From: Streptomyces sp. MNU76
GTDB lineage: Bacteria > Actinomycetota > Actinomycetes > Streptomycetales > Streptomycetaceae
Direction: 5' to 3'
DNA: 64,000 bases
Assembly: GCF_020982545.1 (NCBI RefSeq)
Contig: NZ_JAJKLK010000001.1
Span: forward strand, 1,240,001-1,304,000
Shown: piece by piece, positions 16,440-24,535 of the stretch
How the letters are laid out: each line of letters starts with the position of its first letter
Position numbering within the stretch: the first letter of the stretch is position 1
Made by a program: the position numbers and the translations under genes
The notes under the pieces: model-generated
What the model was told of the DNA's origin: nothing
Database searches by the model: none
What the model saw: only the letters and a program-made list of their open reading frames with translations

Positions 16440-17494
16440 GTAGCCAAAAGATTCCAGAAGAGAACCTGCCCGTAGAGCAGGACGACGCGCACGGCGCGGT
16501 CGCGGTCGCGGACGAGGAGAACCCCTTCGCGGACCCGGGCCTGCCGCCCCACGAGCACCGGGTGCAGGACATCGACGAGCGGGCCGCCAAGCGGTCCGAG
16601 CGCACGGTCGCCCTGCTGTTCACGGTGTCGATGCTGTCGACTGTCGGCTTCATCGCCTCCTACGTGGCGATCCCCGTCGACAAGGCGATCTACGTCTGGC
16701 CGATCGGGCACATCAGCGCACTGAACTTCGCGCTGGGGCTCACCCTCGGGCTGGCCCTGTTCTGCATCGGCGCGGGCGCGGTCCACTGGGCCCGCACGCT
16801 GATGTCGGACGTGGAGATCGCCGACGAGCGTCACCCGATCGAGGCCGCCCCCGAGGTCAAGGCCAAGGTGTTGGCCGACTTCAAGCAGGGTGCCAAGGAG
16901 TCCGCGCTCGGCCGGCGCAAGCTGATCCGCAACACGATGTTCGGCGCGCTGGCCCTGTTCCCGCTCTCCGGCGTCGTCCTGCTGCGCGACCTCGGTCCGC
17001 TGCCGGGCACCAAGCTGCGGCACACCCAGTGGGCCAAGGGCAAGAAGCTCATCAACATGAACACCATGGAGCCGCTGCGTCCCTCCGACGTCGCGGTCGG
17101 GTCGCTGACCTTCGCCATGCCGGAAGGCCTGGACGAGCACGACCACGACTTCCAGAAGAACATCGCCAAGGACGCCCTGATGATCGTTCGGATCCAGCCG
17201 AACGACATCAAGGACAAGCAGTCACTGGAGTGGTCGCACGAGGGCATCCTCGCGTACTCGAAGATCTGTACCCACGTGGGGTGCCCGATCTCCCTGTACG
17301 AGCAGCAGACGCACCATGCCCTCTGCCCCTGCCACCAGTCCACCTTCGACCTCGCCGATGGCGCCCGAGTGATCTTCGGTCCTGCGGGGCACGCCCTGCC
17401 GCAGCTGCACATCACCGTCGGTGAAGACGGCTACCTCGAAGCCGTGAGCGACTTCGACGAGCCCGTCGGCCCTGCCTTCTGGGAGCGCGGATGA
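16436..17494 (+). CDS. qcrA: Rieske iron-sulfur subunit of the cytochrome bc1 complex
   Basis: A 352-residue actinobacterial Rieske protein. The first 60 residues are polar. Three transmembrane helices follow (VALLFTVSMLSTVGFIASYV, ALNFALGLTLGLALFCIGAG, and FGALALFPLSGVVLL). The exported [2Fe-2S] domain has both ligand boxes, CTHVGCP and CPCHQS, giving the two Cys and two His ligands and the disulfide pair. It transfers electrons from quinol to the di-heme subunit. ATG 16436 overlaps qcrC, and the stop overlaps qcrB, each by 4 bp. Confidence 0.97.
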   Translation: MSSQKIPEENLPVEQDDAHGAVAVADEENPFADPGLPPHEHRVQDIDERAAKRSERTVALLFTVSMLSTVGFIASYVAIPVDKAIYVWPIGHISALNFALGLTLGLALFCIGAGAVHWARTLMSDVEIADERHPIEAAPEVKAKVLADFKQGAKESALGRRKLIRNTMFGALALFPLSGVVLLRDLGPLPGTKLRHTQWAKGKKLINMNTMEPLRPSDVAVGSLTFAMPEGLDEHDHDFQKNIAKDALMIVRIQPNDIKDKQSLEWSHEGILAYSKICTHVGCPISLYEQQTHHALCPCHQSTFDLADGARVIFGPAGHALPQLHITVGEDGYLEAVSDFDEPVGPAFWERG

Positions 17495-19131
17495 GCACCA
17501 CGACCAGCACCGAAGCGCGCGACCCGCGCGGCAAGGCACCGGCCGGCGAGCGCGTCGCCGACTGGGCCGACGGCAGGCTCGGGATCTACTCCCTGGCCAA
17601 GGCCAACATGCGCAAGATCTTCCCCGACCACTGGTCGTTCATGTTGGGCGAGATCTGCCTGTACAGCTTCATCATCATCATCCTCACGGGTGTGTACCTG
17701 ACCCTGTTCTTCCACCCGTCGATGAACGAGGTGGAGTACCACGGCAGCTACGTCCCGCTGCAGGGCCAGCTGATGTCCGAGGCGTTCAACTCGACCATGC
17801 ACATCTCCTTCGAGGTGCGCGGTGGTCTGCTGATCCGGCAGATCCACCACTGGGCGGCTCTGATCTTCCTCGCCGGCATGTTCGTGCACATGATGCGTGT
17901 GTTCTTCACGGGCGCGTTCCGCAAGCCGCGTGAGGTCAACTGGCTGTTCGGCTTCCTGCTGTTCGTCCTCGGCATGTTCACCGGCTTCACCGGTTACTCG
18001 CTCCCGGACGACCTGCTCTCCGGCACCGGTGTCCGCTTCATGGAGGGCGCTGTCCTGTCCGTGCCGATCGTCGGCACGTACCTGTCGTTCTTCCTCTTCG
18101 GCGGGGAGTTCCCGGGCGGCGACTTCGTGGCCCGCTTCTACTCGGTCCACATCCTGCTGCTGCCGGGCATCATGCTCGGCCTCGTGGTGGCGCACCTGAT
18201 CCTGGTCTTCTACCACAAGCACACCCAGTTCGCGGGTCCCGGAAAGACGAACAACAACGTCGTCGGCATGCCGCTGCTCCCCGTGTACATGGCGAAGGCC
18301 GGCGGTTTCTTCTTCCTGGTCTTCGGTGTCATCGCGGCCATCTCGGCGATCGCCACGATCAACCCGATCTGGAACATCGGCCCCTACCGTCCGGACCAGG
18401 TGTCGACCGGCGCCCAGCCCGACTGGTACATGGGCTTCTCCGAGGGGCTGATCCGTGTCATGCCGGGCTGGGAGATCAACTTCTGGGGTCACACGCTCGT
18501 CCTGGGCGTGTTCATTCCGCTGGTGATCTTCCCGCTGGTGCTGGCCGCGATCGCGGTCTACCCCTTCATCGAGTCCTGGGTCACCGGCGACAAGCGCGAG
18601 CACCACATCCTGGACCGCCCGCGCAACGCGCCGACACGGACCGGTTTCGGTGTCGCCTGGATCACCTGGTACATGGTCCTGCTGATCGGTGGTGGAAACG
18701 ACCTCTGGGCGACCCACTTCCACCTGTCGATCAACGCCATCACCTGGTTCGTCCGGATCGCGTTCTTCGTGGCCCCGGTCCTCGCGTTCATCATCACCAA
18801 GCGCATCTGCCTCGGCCTGCAGCGCCGCGACAAGGACAAGATCCTGCACGGTCGCGAGACCGGCATCATCAAGCGCCTGCCGCACGGTGAGTTCATCGAG
18901 GTCCACGAGCCGCTCAGCCAGGAGCAGCTGCACACGCTCACGGCGCACGAGCAGTACAAGCCGGCCGAGCTCGGCCCCGCGGTCGACGAGAACGGTGTCG
19001 CCCGCAAGGTGTCGCGCCTGGAGAAGGTCCGCGTCAAGCTGAACCGGGGTTACTACGGCGAGGACAGCCAGATCGCCAAGCCCACCGTCGAGGAGTACAA
19101 GGAGATCACGAGCGGCCACGGCCACCACTGA
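17491..19131 (+). CDS. qcrB: Cytochrome b subunit of the bc1 complex
   Basis: A 546-residue cytochrome b with two b-type hemes and the quinol oxidation site. Heme-ligand helices include LIRQIHHWAALIFLAGMFVH and FYSVHILLLPG with VVAHLILVFYHKH. The quinol-site PEWY equivalent reads PDWYMG, as in other actinobacteria. About 120 hydrophilic residues extend the C-terminus beyond the mitochondrial length, also an actinobacterial trait. ATG 17491 overlaps qcrA by 4 bp. A 17-bp terminator stem follows, closing the operon. Confidence 0.98.
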   Translation: MSTTTSTEARDPRGKAPAGERVADWADGRLGIYSLAKANMRKIFPDHWSFMLGEICLYSFIIIILTGVYLTLFFHPSMNEVEYHGSYVPLQGQLMSEAFNSTMHISFEVRGGLLIRQIHHWAALIFLAGMFVHMMRVFFTGAFRKPREVNWLFGFLLFVLGMFTGFTGYSLPDDLLSGTGVRFMEGAVLSVPIVGTYLSFFLFGGEFPGGDFVARFYSVHILLLPGIMLGLVVAHLILVFYHKHTQFAGPGKTNNNVVGMPLLPVYMAKAGGFFFLVFGVIAAISAIATINPIWNIGPYRPDQVSTGAQPDWYMGFSEGLIRVMPGWEINFWGHTLVLGVFIPLVIFPLVLAAIAVYPFIESWVTGDKREHHILDRPRNAPTRTGFGVAWITWYMVLLIGGGNDLWATHFHLSINAITWFVRIAFFVAPVLAFIITKRICLGLQRRDKDKILHGRETGIIKRLPHGEFIEVHEPLSQEQLHTLTAHEQYKPAELGPAVDENGVARKVSRLEKVRVKLNRGYYGEDSQIAKPTVEEYKEITSGHGHH

Positions 19132-19155
19132 TCGCTTCGCTTCGCCACACACGGT

Positions 19156-19194
19156 CGAAGGGCCCCCGTCCGATCTTCGGACGGGGGCCCTTCG
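19156..19194 (+). terminator. Strong terminator after qcrB
   Basis: A 17-bp perfect stem (19156-19172 with 19178-19194) around the 5-nt loop ATCTT, starting 25 nt after the qcrB stop. Confidence 0.92.
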
Positions 19195-19285
19195 CCGTGC
19201 CCCGACCTGGATAGGGTGGGCGTATCAGTGATTTCGCGGTCCGCGTGGCACCCCCTGCCCGCGGCTACGACACCCAGGAGCGGCT

Positions 19286-20350
19286 ATGAGCGCTGTGACC
19301 CCCGCTGGAGGCGACACCGCGGCGGGCCGTTCCTGGCCCGCCGTGCTGAACGCGCTGCTGTCCGGGCACGACCAGGACGCCGGTGCCACCTTCTGGGCGA
19401 TGGACCAGATCATGCGCGGTGAGGCGACGGACGCGCAGATCGCCGGGTTCGTGGTCGCGCTGCGGGCCAAGGGGGAGACCGTCGAGGAGATCACCGGTCT
19501 CGTCGAGGCGCTGTACGAGCACGCCAAGGTGATCGAGGTGTCGGGGAGGACCGTCGACATCGTCGGTACGGGCGGGGACGGCGCCAAGACGGTCAACATC
19601 TCCACGATGTCGTCGATCGTCGTCGCCGGTACGGGCGCGAAGGTCGTCAAGCACGGCAACCGGGCCGCGTCGTCGGCGTCCGGGGCGTCCGACGTGCTGG
19701 AGAAACTGGGCGTCAATCTGGAGCTGACGCCGCAGCGGGTCGCCGAGGTCGCCGAGGAGGCCGGGATCACCTTCTGCTTCGCGGTGAAGTTCCATCCGGC
19801 GCTGCGCCATGTGGCCGCCGCGCGGGGGCAGTTGGGCATCAGGACCGTCTTCAACGCGCTCGGTCCGCTGGCCAACCCTGCGAAGGTGCGGGCCCAGGCG
19901 GTCGGTGTGGCCGACCCCCGGATGGCGCCGATCATGGCCGGGGTCTTCGCCGAGCGCGGCAACTCCTCCCTGGTCTTCCGCGGGGACGACGGGCTGGACG
20001 AGCTGACGACCACGGCGACGTCGCGGGTGTGGGTCGTGCGGGACGGCAAGGTGACCGAGGAGGGCTTCGACCCGCGTGACGTGGGGTTGGAGCTGGTGCC
20101 GGTGGAGGCGCTGCGGGGGGCCGACGCGTCCTACAACGCGGATGTCGCGCGGCGGTTGCTGGCCGGGGAGACGGGGCCCGTGCGGGATGCGGTGCTGCTG
20201 AACTCGGCTGCGGCGCTGGTGGCGTTGGAGCCGACGTCCGGGTCGCTGGCGGAGCAGTTGCGGGGCGGGATGGAGAAGGCGGCGGAGTCGATCGATTCCG
20301 GGTCGGCGCGGCGGGTCCTCGAGCGGTGGGTCGCGGCGACGAACCGGTAG
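19286..20350 (+). CDS. trpD: Anthranilate phosphoribosyltransferase
   Basis: A 354-residue TrpD. It joins anthranilate to PRPP in the second committed step of tryptophan synthesis. The PRPP-binding glycine loop [15 protein letters not shown], the [18 protein letters not shown] segment and [12 protein letters not shown] are diagnostic. ATG 19286 follows CAGGAGCGGCT. It is monocistronic here, behind the qcrB terminator. The other tryptophan gene in the window (trpEG) is 30 kb away, so the pathway is scattered. Streptomyces often carry two trpD paralogues; which one this is cannot be told from sequence alone. Confidence 0.96.
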   Translation: MSAVTPAGGDTAAGRSWPAVLNALLSGHDQDAGATFWAMDQIMRGEATDAQIAGFVVALRAKGETVEEITGLVEALYEHAKVIEVSGRTVDIVGTGGDGAKTVNISTMSSIVVAGTGAKVVKHGNRAASSASGASDVLEKLGVNLELTPQRVAEVAEEAGITFCFAVKFHPALRHVAAARGQLGIRTVFNALGPLANPAKVRAQAVGVADPRMAPIMAGVFAERGNSSLVFRGDDGLDELTTTATSRVWVVRDGKVTEEGFDPRDVGLELVPVEALRGADASYNADVARRLLAGETGPVRDAVLLNSAAALVALEPTSGSLAEQLRGGMEKAAESIDSGSARRVLERWVAATNR

Positions 20351-20388
20351 GACGAACAGGTGGTTGGTCGGGTACGGGTGGGTGGGGG

Positions 20389-20492
20389 CTGGTCGCGCAG
20401 TTCCCCGCGCCCCTAAGGCCTACGGCCCTTCGGGCCGAAAAGCACGGGACGCAGCCCCTGCTTTTCAGGGGCGCGGGGAACTGCGCGAGAAG
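20389..20492. repeat. Dispersed inverted repeat, complete copy A
   Basis: GCGCAGTTCCCCGCGCCCCT (20395-20414) is matched perfectly by its reverse complement at 20467-20486. Flanking CTGGTC/GAGAAG bases extend the similarity to other copies. The roughly 50-nt loop is not conserved. It probably also acts as the trpD terminator. Confidence 0.85.
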
Positions 20493-20606
20493 CCCACCGG
20501 ACCCGCACCCGCCGACGAATCCGCGCCCCCGAGCTATGAGGCGCCCCATCCCGCCATCCGGACACAAGTTGCGGCGCGACGATCACTTCACGTACGTTCT
20601 GGTTCA

Positions 20607-20720
20607 GGTCATGAGTGACAGCCCATAGCCCCGGCTGGCTGTCCGGCAACCCTCCGTCCGTGGCGGGGTGCCCCGGGTGAAGACCGGGTCGTAGGCAGCG
20701 AGGTCTACGGCAAGCGCGGT
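20607..20720 (+). promoter_or_regulatory. SAM-IV riboswitch aptamer
   Basis: The sequence matches the SAM-IV consensus almost throughout. GGTCATGAGTGACAG opens P1/P2. GGCTGTCCGGCAACCCTCC is the SAM-binding core shared with SAM-I. GGGGTGCCCCGGGTGA-GACC closes P1, and the 3' part GTAGGCAG..GTCTACGGCAAGCGCGG forms the extra stem and pseudoknot. The class occurs mainly in actinobacteria and reduces expression of sulfur-metabolism genes when S-adenosylmethionine is plentiful. It lies 130 nt upstream of the class V aminotransferase. Confidence 0.92.
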
Positions 20721-20736
20721 TTCGAGGGAGTCTCCC

Positions 20737-20757
20737 GTGAGCAAGCGAATGCGATAG
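20737..20757 (+). CDS. Six-codon ORF between SAM-IV aptamer and aminotransferase
   Basis: GTG AGC AAG CGA ATG CGA TAG would encode fMet-Ser-Lys-Arg-Met-Arg. A strong GAGGGAG ribosome binding site lies 6 nt upstream. That site can pair with the following TCTCCC (GGGA-gtc-TCCC), so the riboswitch could control its exposure. It is out of frame with the aminotransferase. No function is known to me; it may be a coupling or leader ORF. Its existence as a translated unit is inference. Confidence 0.4.
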   Translation: MSKRMR

Positions 20758-20849
20758 GGACGCCGAGCCCCGCCTCCGCGCACCCCTTTCTCTTCTTTCT
20801 CCTCCTCCGTATGCCTTCCTTCGGCATGCCTCCTCACGGGAGTACCCCC

Positions 20850-22211
20850 ATGTCTGTCTCCACCCTTGCCGCCGACCAGTCCGTTTGTGCCCCGCTGCCC
20901 GTTCTGGGCCGGGATGTCACCGTCCCGCTCGTCACCGGCGGCGAAGTCACCTACGCCGCGCTCGACTACGCGGCCAGCGCCCCGGCCCTGCAGCGCGTCT
21001 GGGACGACGTGGCGGCGTACGCGCCCTACTACGGCAGCGTCCACCGTGGCGCCGGCTACCTCTCCCAGCTGTCGACCGACCTCTTCGAGAACGCCCGCAG
21101 GACCGTCGCGGAGTTCCTCGACTGCCGCGCCGACGACCAGCTGATCTTCACCCGTTCGACGACGGACTCGCTGAACCTGCTGGCCCAGGCGCTCCCCGCC
21201 GACTGCCAGGTCTTCGTCTTCGAGACCGAGCACCACGCCTCGCTGCTGCCCTGGCGGAACGCGAGGGTCACCTACCTGGACGCGCCCCGCACGCCGAGGG
21301 AGGCCGTCGCCACCCTGGAGGCCGCCCTCGCCGACCGCGACCCGCACGGGCCGGCGCTGGTCTGCGTCACCGGCGCCTCCAACGTCACCGGTGAGATCTG
21401 GCCGGTGCGGGAGCTGGCCGCCGCCGCGCACGCGCACGGCGCGCGGATCGTCCTCGACGCCGCCCAGCTGGCCCCCCACCACCCCCTCTCCGTGCAGGAG
21501 TTGGACGTGGACTGGGTCGCCTTCTCCGGCCACAAGCTGTACGCGCCCTTCGGTTCGGGTGTCCTCGCCGGCCGCGCCGACTGGTTGCGCGCGGCGGACC
21601 CTTACCTCGCGGGCGGCGGCGCCAGCCGCAAGGTGACCCGGCGCACCGACGGCGGTGTGGACGTCGAGTGGCACGAGACCGCCGCCCGGCACGAGGCCGG
21701 TTCGCCCAACGTCATCGGCGCCTACTCCATCGCCTCCGCCTGCAAGGCGCTCACCGAGGCCGGGTTCGACACCCTGGTCGCCCGTGAGCGGCACCTGATC
21801 GACACCGTGCGCGCCGGGCTCGCCGACGTGCCCGAGGTGCGGATCCTCTCCCTCTTCGGGGACGACGCCCCGCGCGTCGGCGTCATCTCCTTCGTCGTCG
21901 AGGGCTGGAACAGCTCCCACTTCGCCGCCGCCCTCTCCGCCGAGTACGGCATCGGCGTACGCGACGGCCTCTTCTGCGCCCACCCCCTCGTCCGCACCCT
22001 CCTCGGCAGTGACCCGCAGACCCAGGGCGAGTGCGGCGCCCCCGAGGCCGCGCCCGGCGAGCGCTCCCTGAACGCGATCCGGGTGAGCTTCGGCGCGGGC
22101 ACCCCCGACGAGCACGTGGAGCGGTTCGTGGGCGCGGTGAAGGAGCTCGTACGGGACGGCGCGCAGTGGAACTACCGTACGGAGGACGGGCGTTGCGTTC
22201 CGGCCGTCTGA
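20850..22211 (+). CDS. Class V PLP-dependent aminotransferase (cysteine-desulfurase-like), SAM-IV controlled
   Basis: A 453-residue fold-type I PLP enzyme of the SufS/CsdA-like class V group. FTRSTTDSLNLLAQ and TEHHASLLPW lie in the cofactor pocket. The aspartate that holds the pyridine ring is in IVLDAAQLAPHH, and the PLP lysine is in WVAFSGHKLYAPFGSG. A cysteine in RDGLFCAHPLVR sits near, but not exactly at, the usual persulfide position, so desulfurase activity is possible but not assured. ATG 20850 follows CACGGGAG. The SAM-IV riboswitch upstream places it in sulfur amino-acid metabolism. Its TGA stop is inside the first unit of a 15-bp tandem repeat, and its 3' end overlaps the convergent chimeric ORF by 40 bp. 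Confidence 0.92.
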   Translation: MSVSTLAADQSVCAPLPVLGRDVTVPLVTGGEVTYAALDYAASAPALQRVWDDVAAYAPYYGSVHRGAGYLSQLSTDLFENARRTVAEFLDCRADDQLIFTRSTTDSLNLLAQALPADCQVFVFETEHHASLLPWRNARVTYLDAPRTPREAVATLEAALADRDPHGPALVCVTGASNVTGEIWPVRELAAAAHAHGARIVLDAAQLAPHHPLSVQELDVDWVAFSGHKLYAPFGSGVLAGRADWLRAADPYLAGGGASRKVTRRTDGGVDVEWHETAARHEAGSPNVIGAYSIASACKALTEAGFDTLVARERHLIDTVRAGLADVPEVRILSLFGDDAPRVGVISFVVEGWNSSHFAAALSAEYGIGVRDGLFCAHPLVRTLLGSDPQTQGECGAPEAAPGERSLNAIRVSFGAGTPDEHVERFVGAVKELVRDGAQWNYRTEDGRCVPAV

Positions 22212-23893
22212 AGGTCGGCCGTCTGAAGGTCGGGCGTCTGAAGGTCGGCCGTCTGAAGGTCGGCCGTCTGAAGGTCGGCCGTCTGAAGGTCGGCCGTCTG
22301 AAGGTCGGCCGTCTGAAGGTCGGCCGTCTGAAGGTCGGGCGTCCGGTCGCCCGCCGTCACCCGTGCGCCCAGGACGATCATCCGCAGGGCCCGTTCCGTG
22401 GCGTCGGCGAGGAGTTCGCTCACGCGGAGCATGGCCTCCGTGAGGGCCATCGGGGCGGGCAGGATGCCGGTGTACGCGTCCACGCCGGGCACCTCGCGCG
22501 CGCCCTCGCCGAGGGTGCCCGCGAGGGCGAGGACCGGGCGGCCGTGCAGCTTGGCACGCCGGGCGACCTCGGCGGGGACCTTGCCGCGCGGTGTCTGGTG
22601 GTCGAGGGCGCCCTCGGCGGTGATGACCAGGTCGGCGCGGGCGAGTCGGGCGTCGAGGTCCAGGTGGCCCAGCAGCACCTCGAAGCGGGGGAGCGGCCGG
22701 GCGCCCAGGGCGGCCAGTCCGGCCCCGAGGCCGCCGGAGGCGCCGGTGCCGGGGCCGTACCGGAGATCGGCGCCGGCCGGCACGTCGGGGAGGTCGCGGG
22801 TGAGGACGTACGCCCAGGTCTCCAGGGCCGTGGAGAGCTCTTCGACCTGCTCCGGTGTCGCCCCCTTCTGCGGGCCGAAGACCCGGGCCACGCCTCGCTC
22901 GCCGCACAGCACGTTGAACGGGTTGCAGGCCACCAGCAGCTCCACGTCCTTCAGACGGGGGTCGAGACGGGTCGGGTCGATCCGGTCCAGACGGGTCAAC
23001 TCTCGCCCGCCCGCAGGTAGTTCGAGGCCGTCGGCGTCCAGGAGGCGCGCTCCCAGCGCCTGGAGGGCACCGGCCCCGCCGTCCGACGTACCGGAGTCGC
23101 CGCAGCCGATCAGGATCCGCCCCACGCCGGTGTCGAGCACGGCACGGATCAACTCGCCGACGCCGTACGTGGTCGTCGCGCCGGGGTCGCGCAGTGCGGT
23201 CGGGACGAGGGAGAGGCCCGCGACGGCGGCCATCTCCACCACGGCCGTGTCCGTCATGGCCGTGTCCGTCACGCCCGGGGCGGGGGAGCCGAGGAGGGCG
23301 AAGTGGGTGTCGACCGGTTCGCCGACCGGGCCCGTGGCGAACCGGGGGACCAGGCGGCCTCCGGTGGAGGCGGCCAGCGCGGCTGCCGTGCCCTCGCCCC
23401 CGTCCACCAGGGGGATGAGGTCCACCTCGGCCTCGGGGACCACCCGGCGGACGCCTTCCGCGATGGCTTCGGCGGCGGCCTCGGCCGACAGGAAGATCTT
23501 CCGCTGGGCGACGGTGTCCTTGTACAGCGGCAGCGCGACGGCGATCTCCCGCTGCTGTCTGAGCCATCGGGGGGACTGCCCGGGCCGGCCGACGAGTCCG
23601 ATCAGTTCCTCGTGGACGTCGGCGTTCTGCCGTTGCAGGAAGACGGTCAGCAGTCGGGCCGGCTCGGTGAAGGGCCGTCCGGTCTCCGGATCGACGCCCT
23701 CCTCCTGGAGGTTGGTGAACTCCCCGGCCTCCTGGACCAGCAGTTCGTCGACCCGCTGGTCCACGTCCCGCAGGAGGATCGACCGCGTGGTCGTCGCCAC
23801 CGAGGCGAGCGCCACGGTCATCACGAGCAGCAGCCACAGCAGGATCCGGACCCGGGCCGAGACCCGCCCGCGCGGTCGGTCAGCCGTCGTCAC
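22172..23893 (-). CDS. Chimeric ORF: sensor histidine kinase N-terminus fused to truncated glycerate kinase
   Basis: A 573-residue frame made of two unrelated parts. Residues 1-135 look like the start of a HAMP-type sensor kinase: a basic tail, one membrane helix (ILLWLLLVMTVALASVATT), RSILLRDVDQRVDELL, and the beginning of an extracellular sensor region. No second helix, HAMP, H-box or ATPase follows. From LSAEAAAEAIAEGVRRV (about residue 135, near position 23,480) the sequence is GarK/GlxK glycerate kinase, with VDGGEGTAAALAA, TSDGGAGALQALGA, VFGPQKGATPEQ and AEGALDHQTPRGK. The kinase's own N-terminal strand and DSxK loop are missing. The tail is the DLQTA tandem repeat. Topology would place the glycerate kinase part outside the membrane, away from ATP, so the product is probably inactive. 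GTG 23893 overlaps the preceding small gene by 14 bp, as expected for the original sensor gene; an ATG at 23950 is the alternative. Confidence 0.75.
   Translation of the reverse strand: MTTADRPRGRVSARVRILLWLLLVMTVALASVATTTRSILLRDVDQRVDELLVQEAGEFTNLQEEGVDPETGRPFTEPARLLTVFLQRQNADVHEELIGLVGRPGQSPRWLRQQREIAVALPLYKDTVAQRKIFLSAEAAAEAIAEGVRRVVPEAEVDLIPLVDGGEGTAAALAASTGGRLVPRFATGPVGEPVDTHFALLGSPAPGVTDTAMTDTAVVEMAAVAGLSLVPTALRDPGATTTYGVGELIRAVLDTGVGRILIGCGDSGTSDGGAGALQALGARLLDADGLELPAGGRELTRLDRIDPTRLDPRLKDVELLVACNPFNVLCGERGVARVFGPQKGATPEQVEELSTALETWAYVLTRDLPDVPAGADLRYGPGTGASGGLGAGLAALGARPLPRFEVLLGHLDLDARLARADLVITAEGALDHQTPRGKVPAEVARRAKLHGRPVLALAGTLGEGAREVPGVDAYTGILPAPMALTEAMLRVSELLADATERALRMIVLGARVTAGDRTPDLQTADLQTADLQTADLQTADLQTADLQTADLQTPDLQTADLQTAGTQRPSSVR
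22201..22345. repeat. 15-bp tandem repeat, nine units
   Basis: The unit CGGCCGTCTGAAGGT runs nine times without a break from 22201, followed by a partial tenth. Only the third unit (and the partial last) differs, with CGGGC for CGGCC. The first unit contains the aminotransferase stop codon. On the other strand the array reads as the pentapeptide DLQTA repeated in the C-terminal tail of the chimeric ORF. The 15-bp period keeps that frame open. The near-identity of units points to recent expansion. Confidence 0.95.
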
Positions 23894-24170
23894 CGGGGCC
23901 GTCGTCGGCGTCGTCCCGGCCGTCCTGCTCGGCGTCGTCATCGTCGTCACTCGCGGAACTGTCGGTCACCGGGGGCCGCGAAACGACCTCGTCACGGGGC
24001 GTCGCCTCCGGCCGTGACGGGGTGGGACCGGGAGACCCGCTCTCCAGCTCCACCTTGGAGGGCACCTTCGGCGGCTGCGGGCTGTCGGTCAGGGCGAAAC
24101 TGGTCGCGGCGATCCCGAGCGGAATCGCCACGACGGCGGCGAGAGCCGCGCTCCGGCGGGAGAAGACCAT
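23880..24170 (-). CDS. Small secreted acidic protein, unknown
   Basis: A 96-residue protein starting at ATG 24170 (AGGA 8 nt upstream). The N-terminal signal helix is SRRSAALAAVVAIPLGIAATSFA, followed by a disordered Pro-rich segment (SPQPPKVPSKVELESGSP) and a strongly acidic tail with DDDDDAEQDGRDDADD. No domain is recognised. The stop overlaps the start of the adjacent sensor-kinase fragment by 14 bp, so the two were probably co-translated. A small exported protein encoded with a sensor kinase may modulate that sensor; this is inference. Here the partner has lost its signalling half. Confidence 0.7.
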   Translation of the reverse strand: MVFSRRSAALAAVVAIPLGIAATSFALTDSPQPPKVPSKVELESGSPGPTPSRPEATPRDEVVSRPPVTDSSASDDDDDAEQDGRDDADDGPGDDG

Positions 24171-24253
24171 GGGGACGATCCTGCGGAAGGGACCCGTCGG
24201 CGCGGATGAGGGCGAGATGCGGACTTCTTCATCTCGGGGCGGCTCGCGGGTGC

Positions 24254-24535
24254 TCAGCCGTCCAGACCGATGGCGAACGCGGCCTCCAGGTCGTGCTGCG
24301 AATACGTCCGGAACGCCACGTGCGTGTCGGTGCCCAGCACACCCGGGATCTTGCTGATGGACCCGGGGATCACATCGGCCAGGTCGTCGTGGGCCTTCAC
24401 CCGGACCATGGCGACCAGGTCGTAGGTACCGGTCACCGAGAACACCTCGCTCACGGACTCGAGGGCGGCGATCGACTCCGCGATCTCCGGGATCCGGTCC
24501 ACGCTGGTCTTGATGAGCACGATCGCGGTGATCAC
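24254..24535 (-). CDS. Stand-alone Lrp/AsnC ligand-binding (RAM) domain protein
   Basis: A 93-residue protein consisting only of the RAM effector domain of the Lrp/AsnC family, without the DNA-binding helix-turn-helix. The beta-alpha-beta-beta-alpha-beta pattern is visible: VITAIVLIKTSV, IPEIAESIAALESV, SEVFSVTGTYDLVAMVRV, and the GxxGTDTHVAF end. Such proteins form octamers that bind amino acids or assemble with full-length regulators. GTG 24535 overlaps the rhomboid stop by 4 bp and has GAGGGAGAG upstream, so the two genes are translationally coupled. The ligand is unknown. Confidence 0.88.
   Translation of the reverse strand: MITAIVLIKTSVDRIPEIAESIAALESVSEVFSVTGTYDLVAMVRVKAHDDLADVIPGSISKIPGVLGTDTHVAFRTYSQHDLEAAFAIGLDG

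Noticed and set aside
22201..22345. CRISPR array
   Set aside because: The 15-bp units are contiguous with no spacers; it is a simple tandem repeat.
20604..23837. 1077-codon minus-strand frame over the aminotransferase and chimera
   Set aside because: Shadow frame full of RRPR/PSDGR repeats produced by the GC-rich antisense and the 15-bp repeat.
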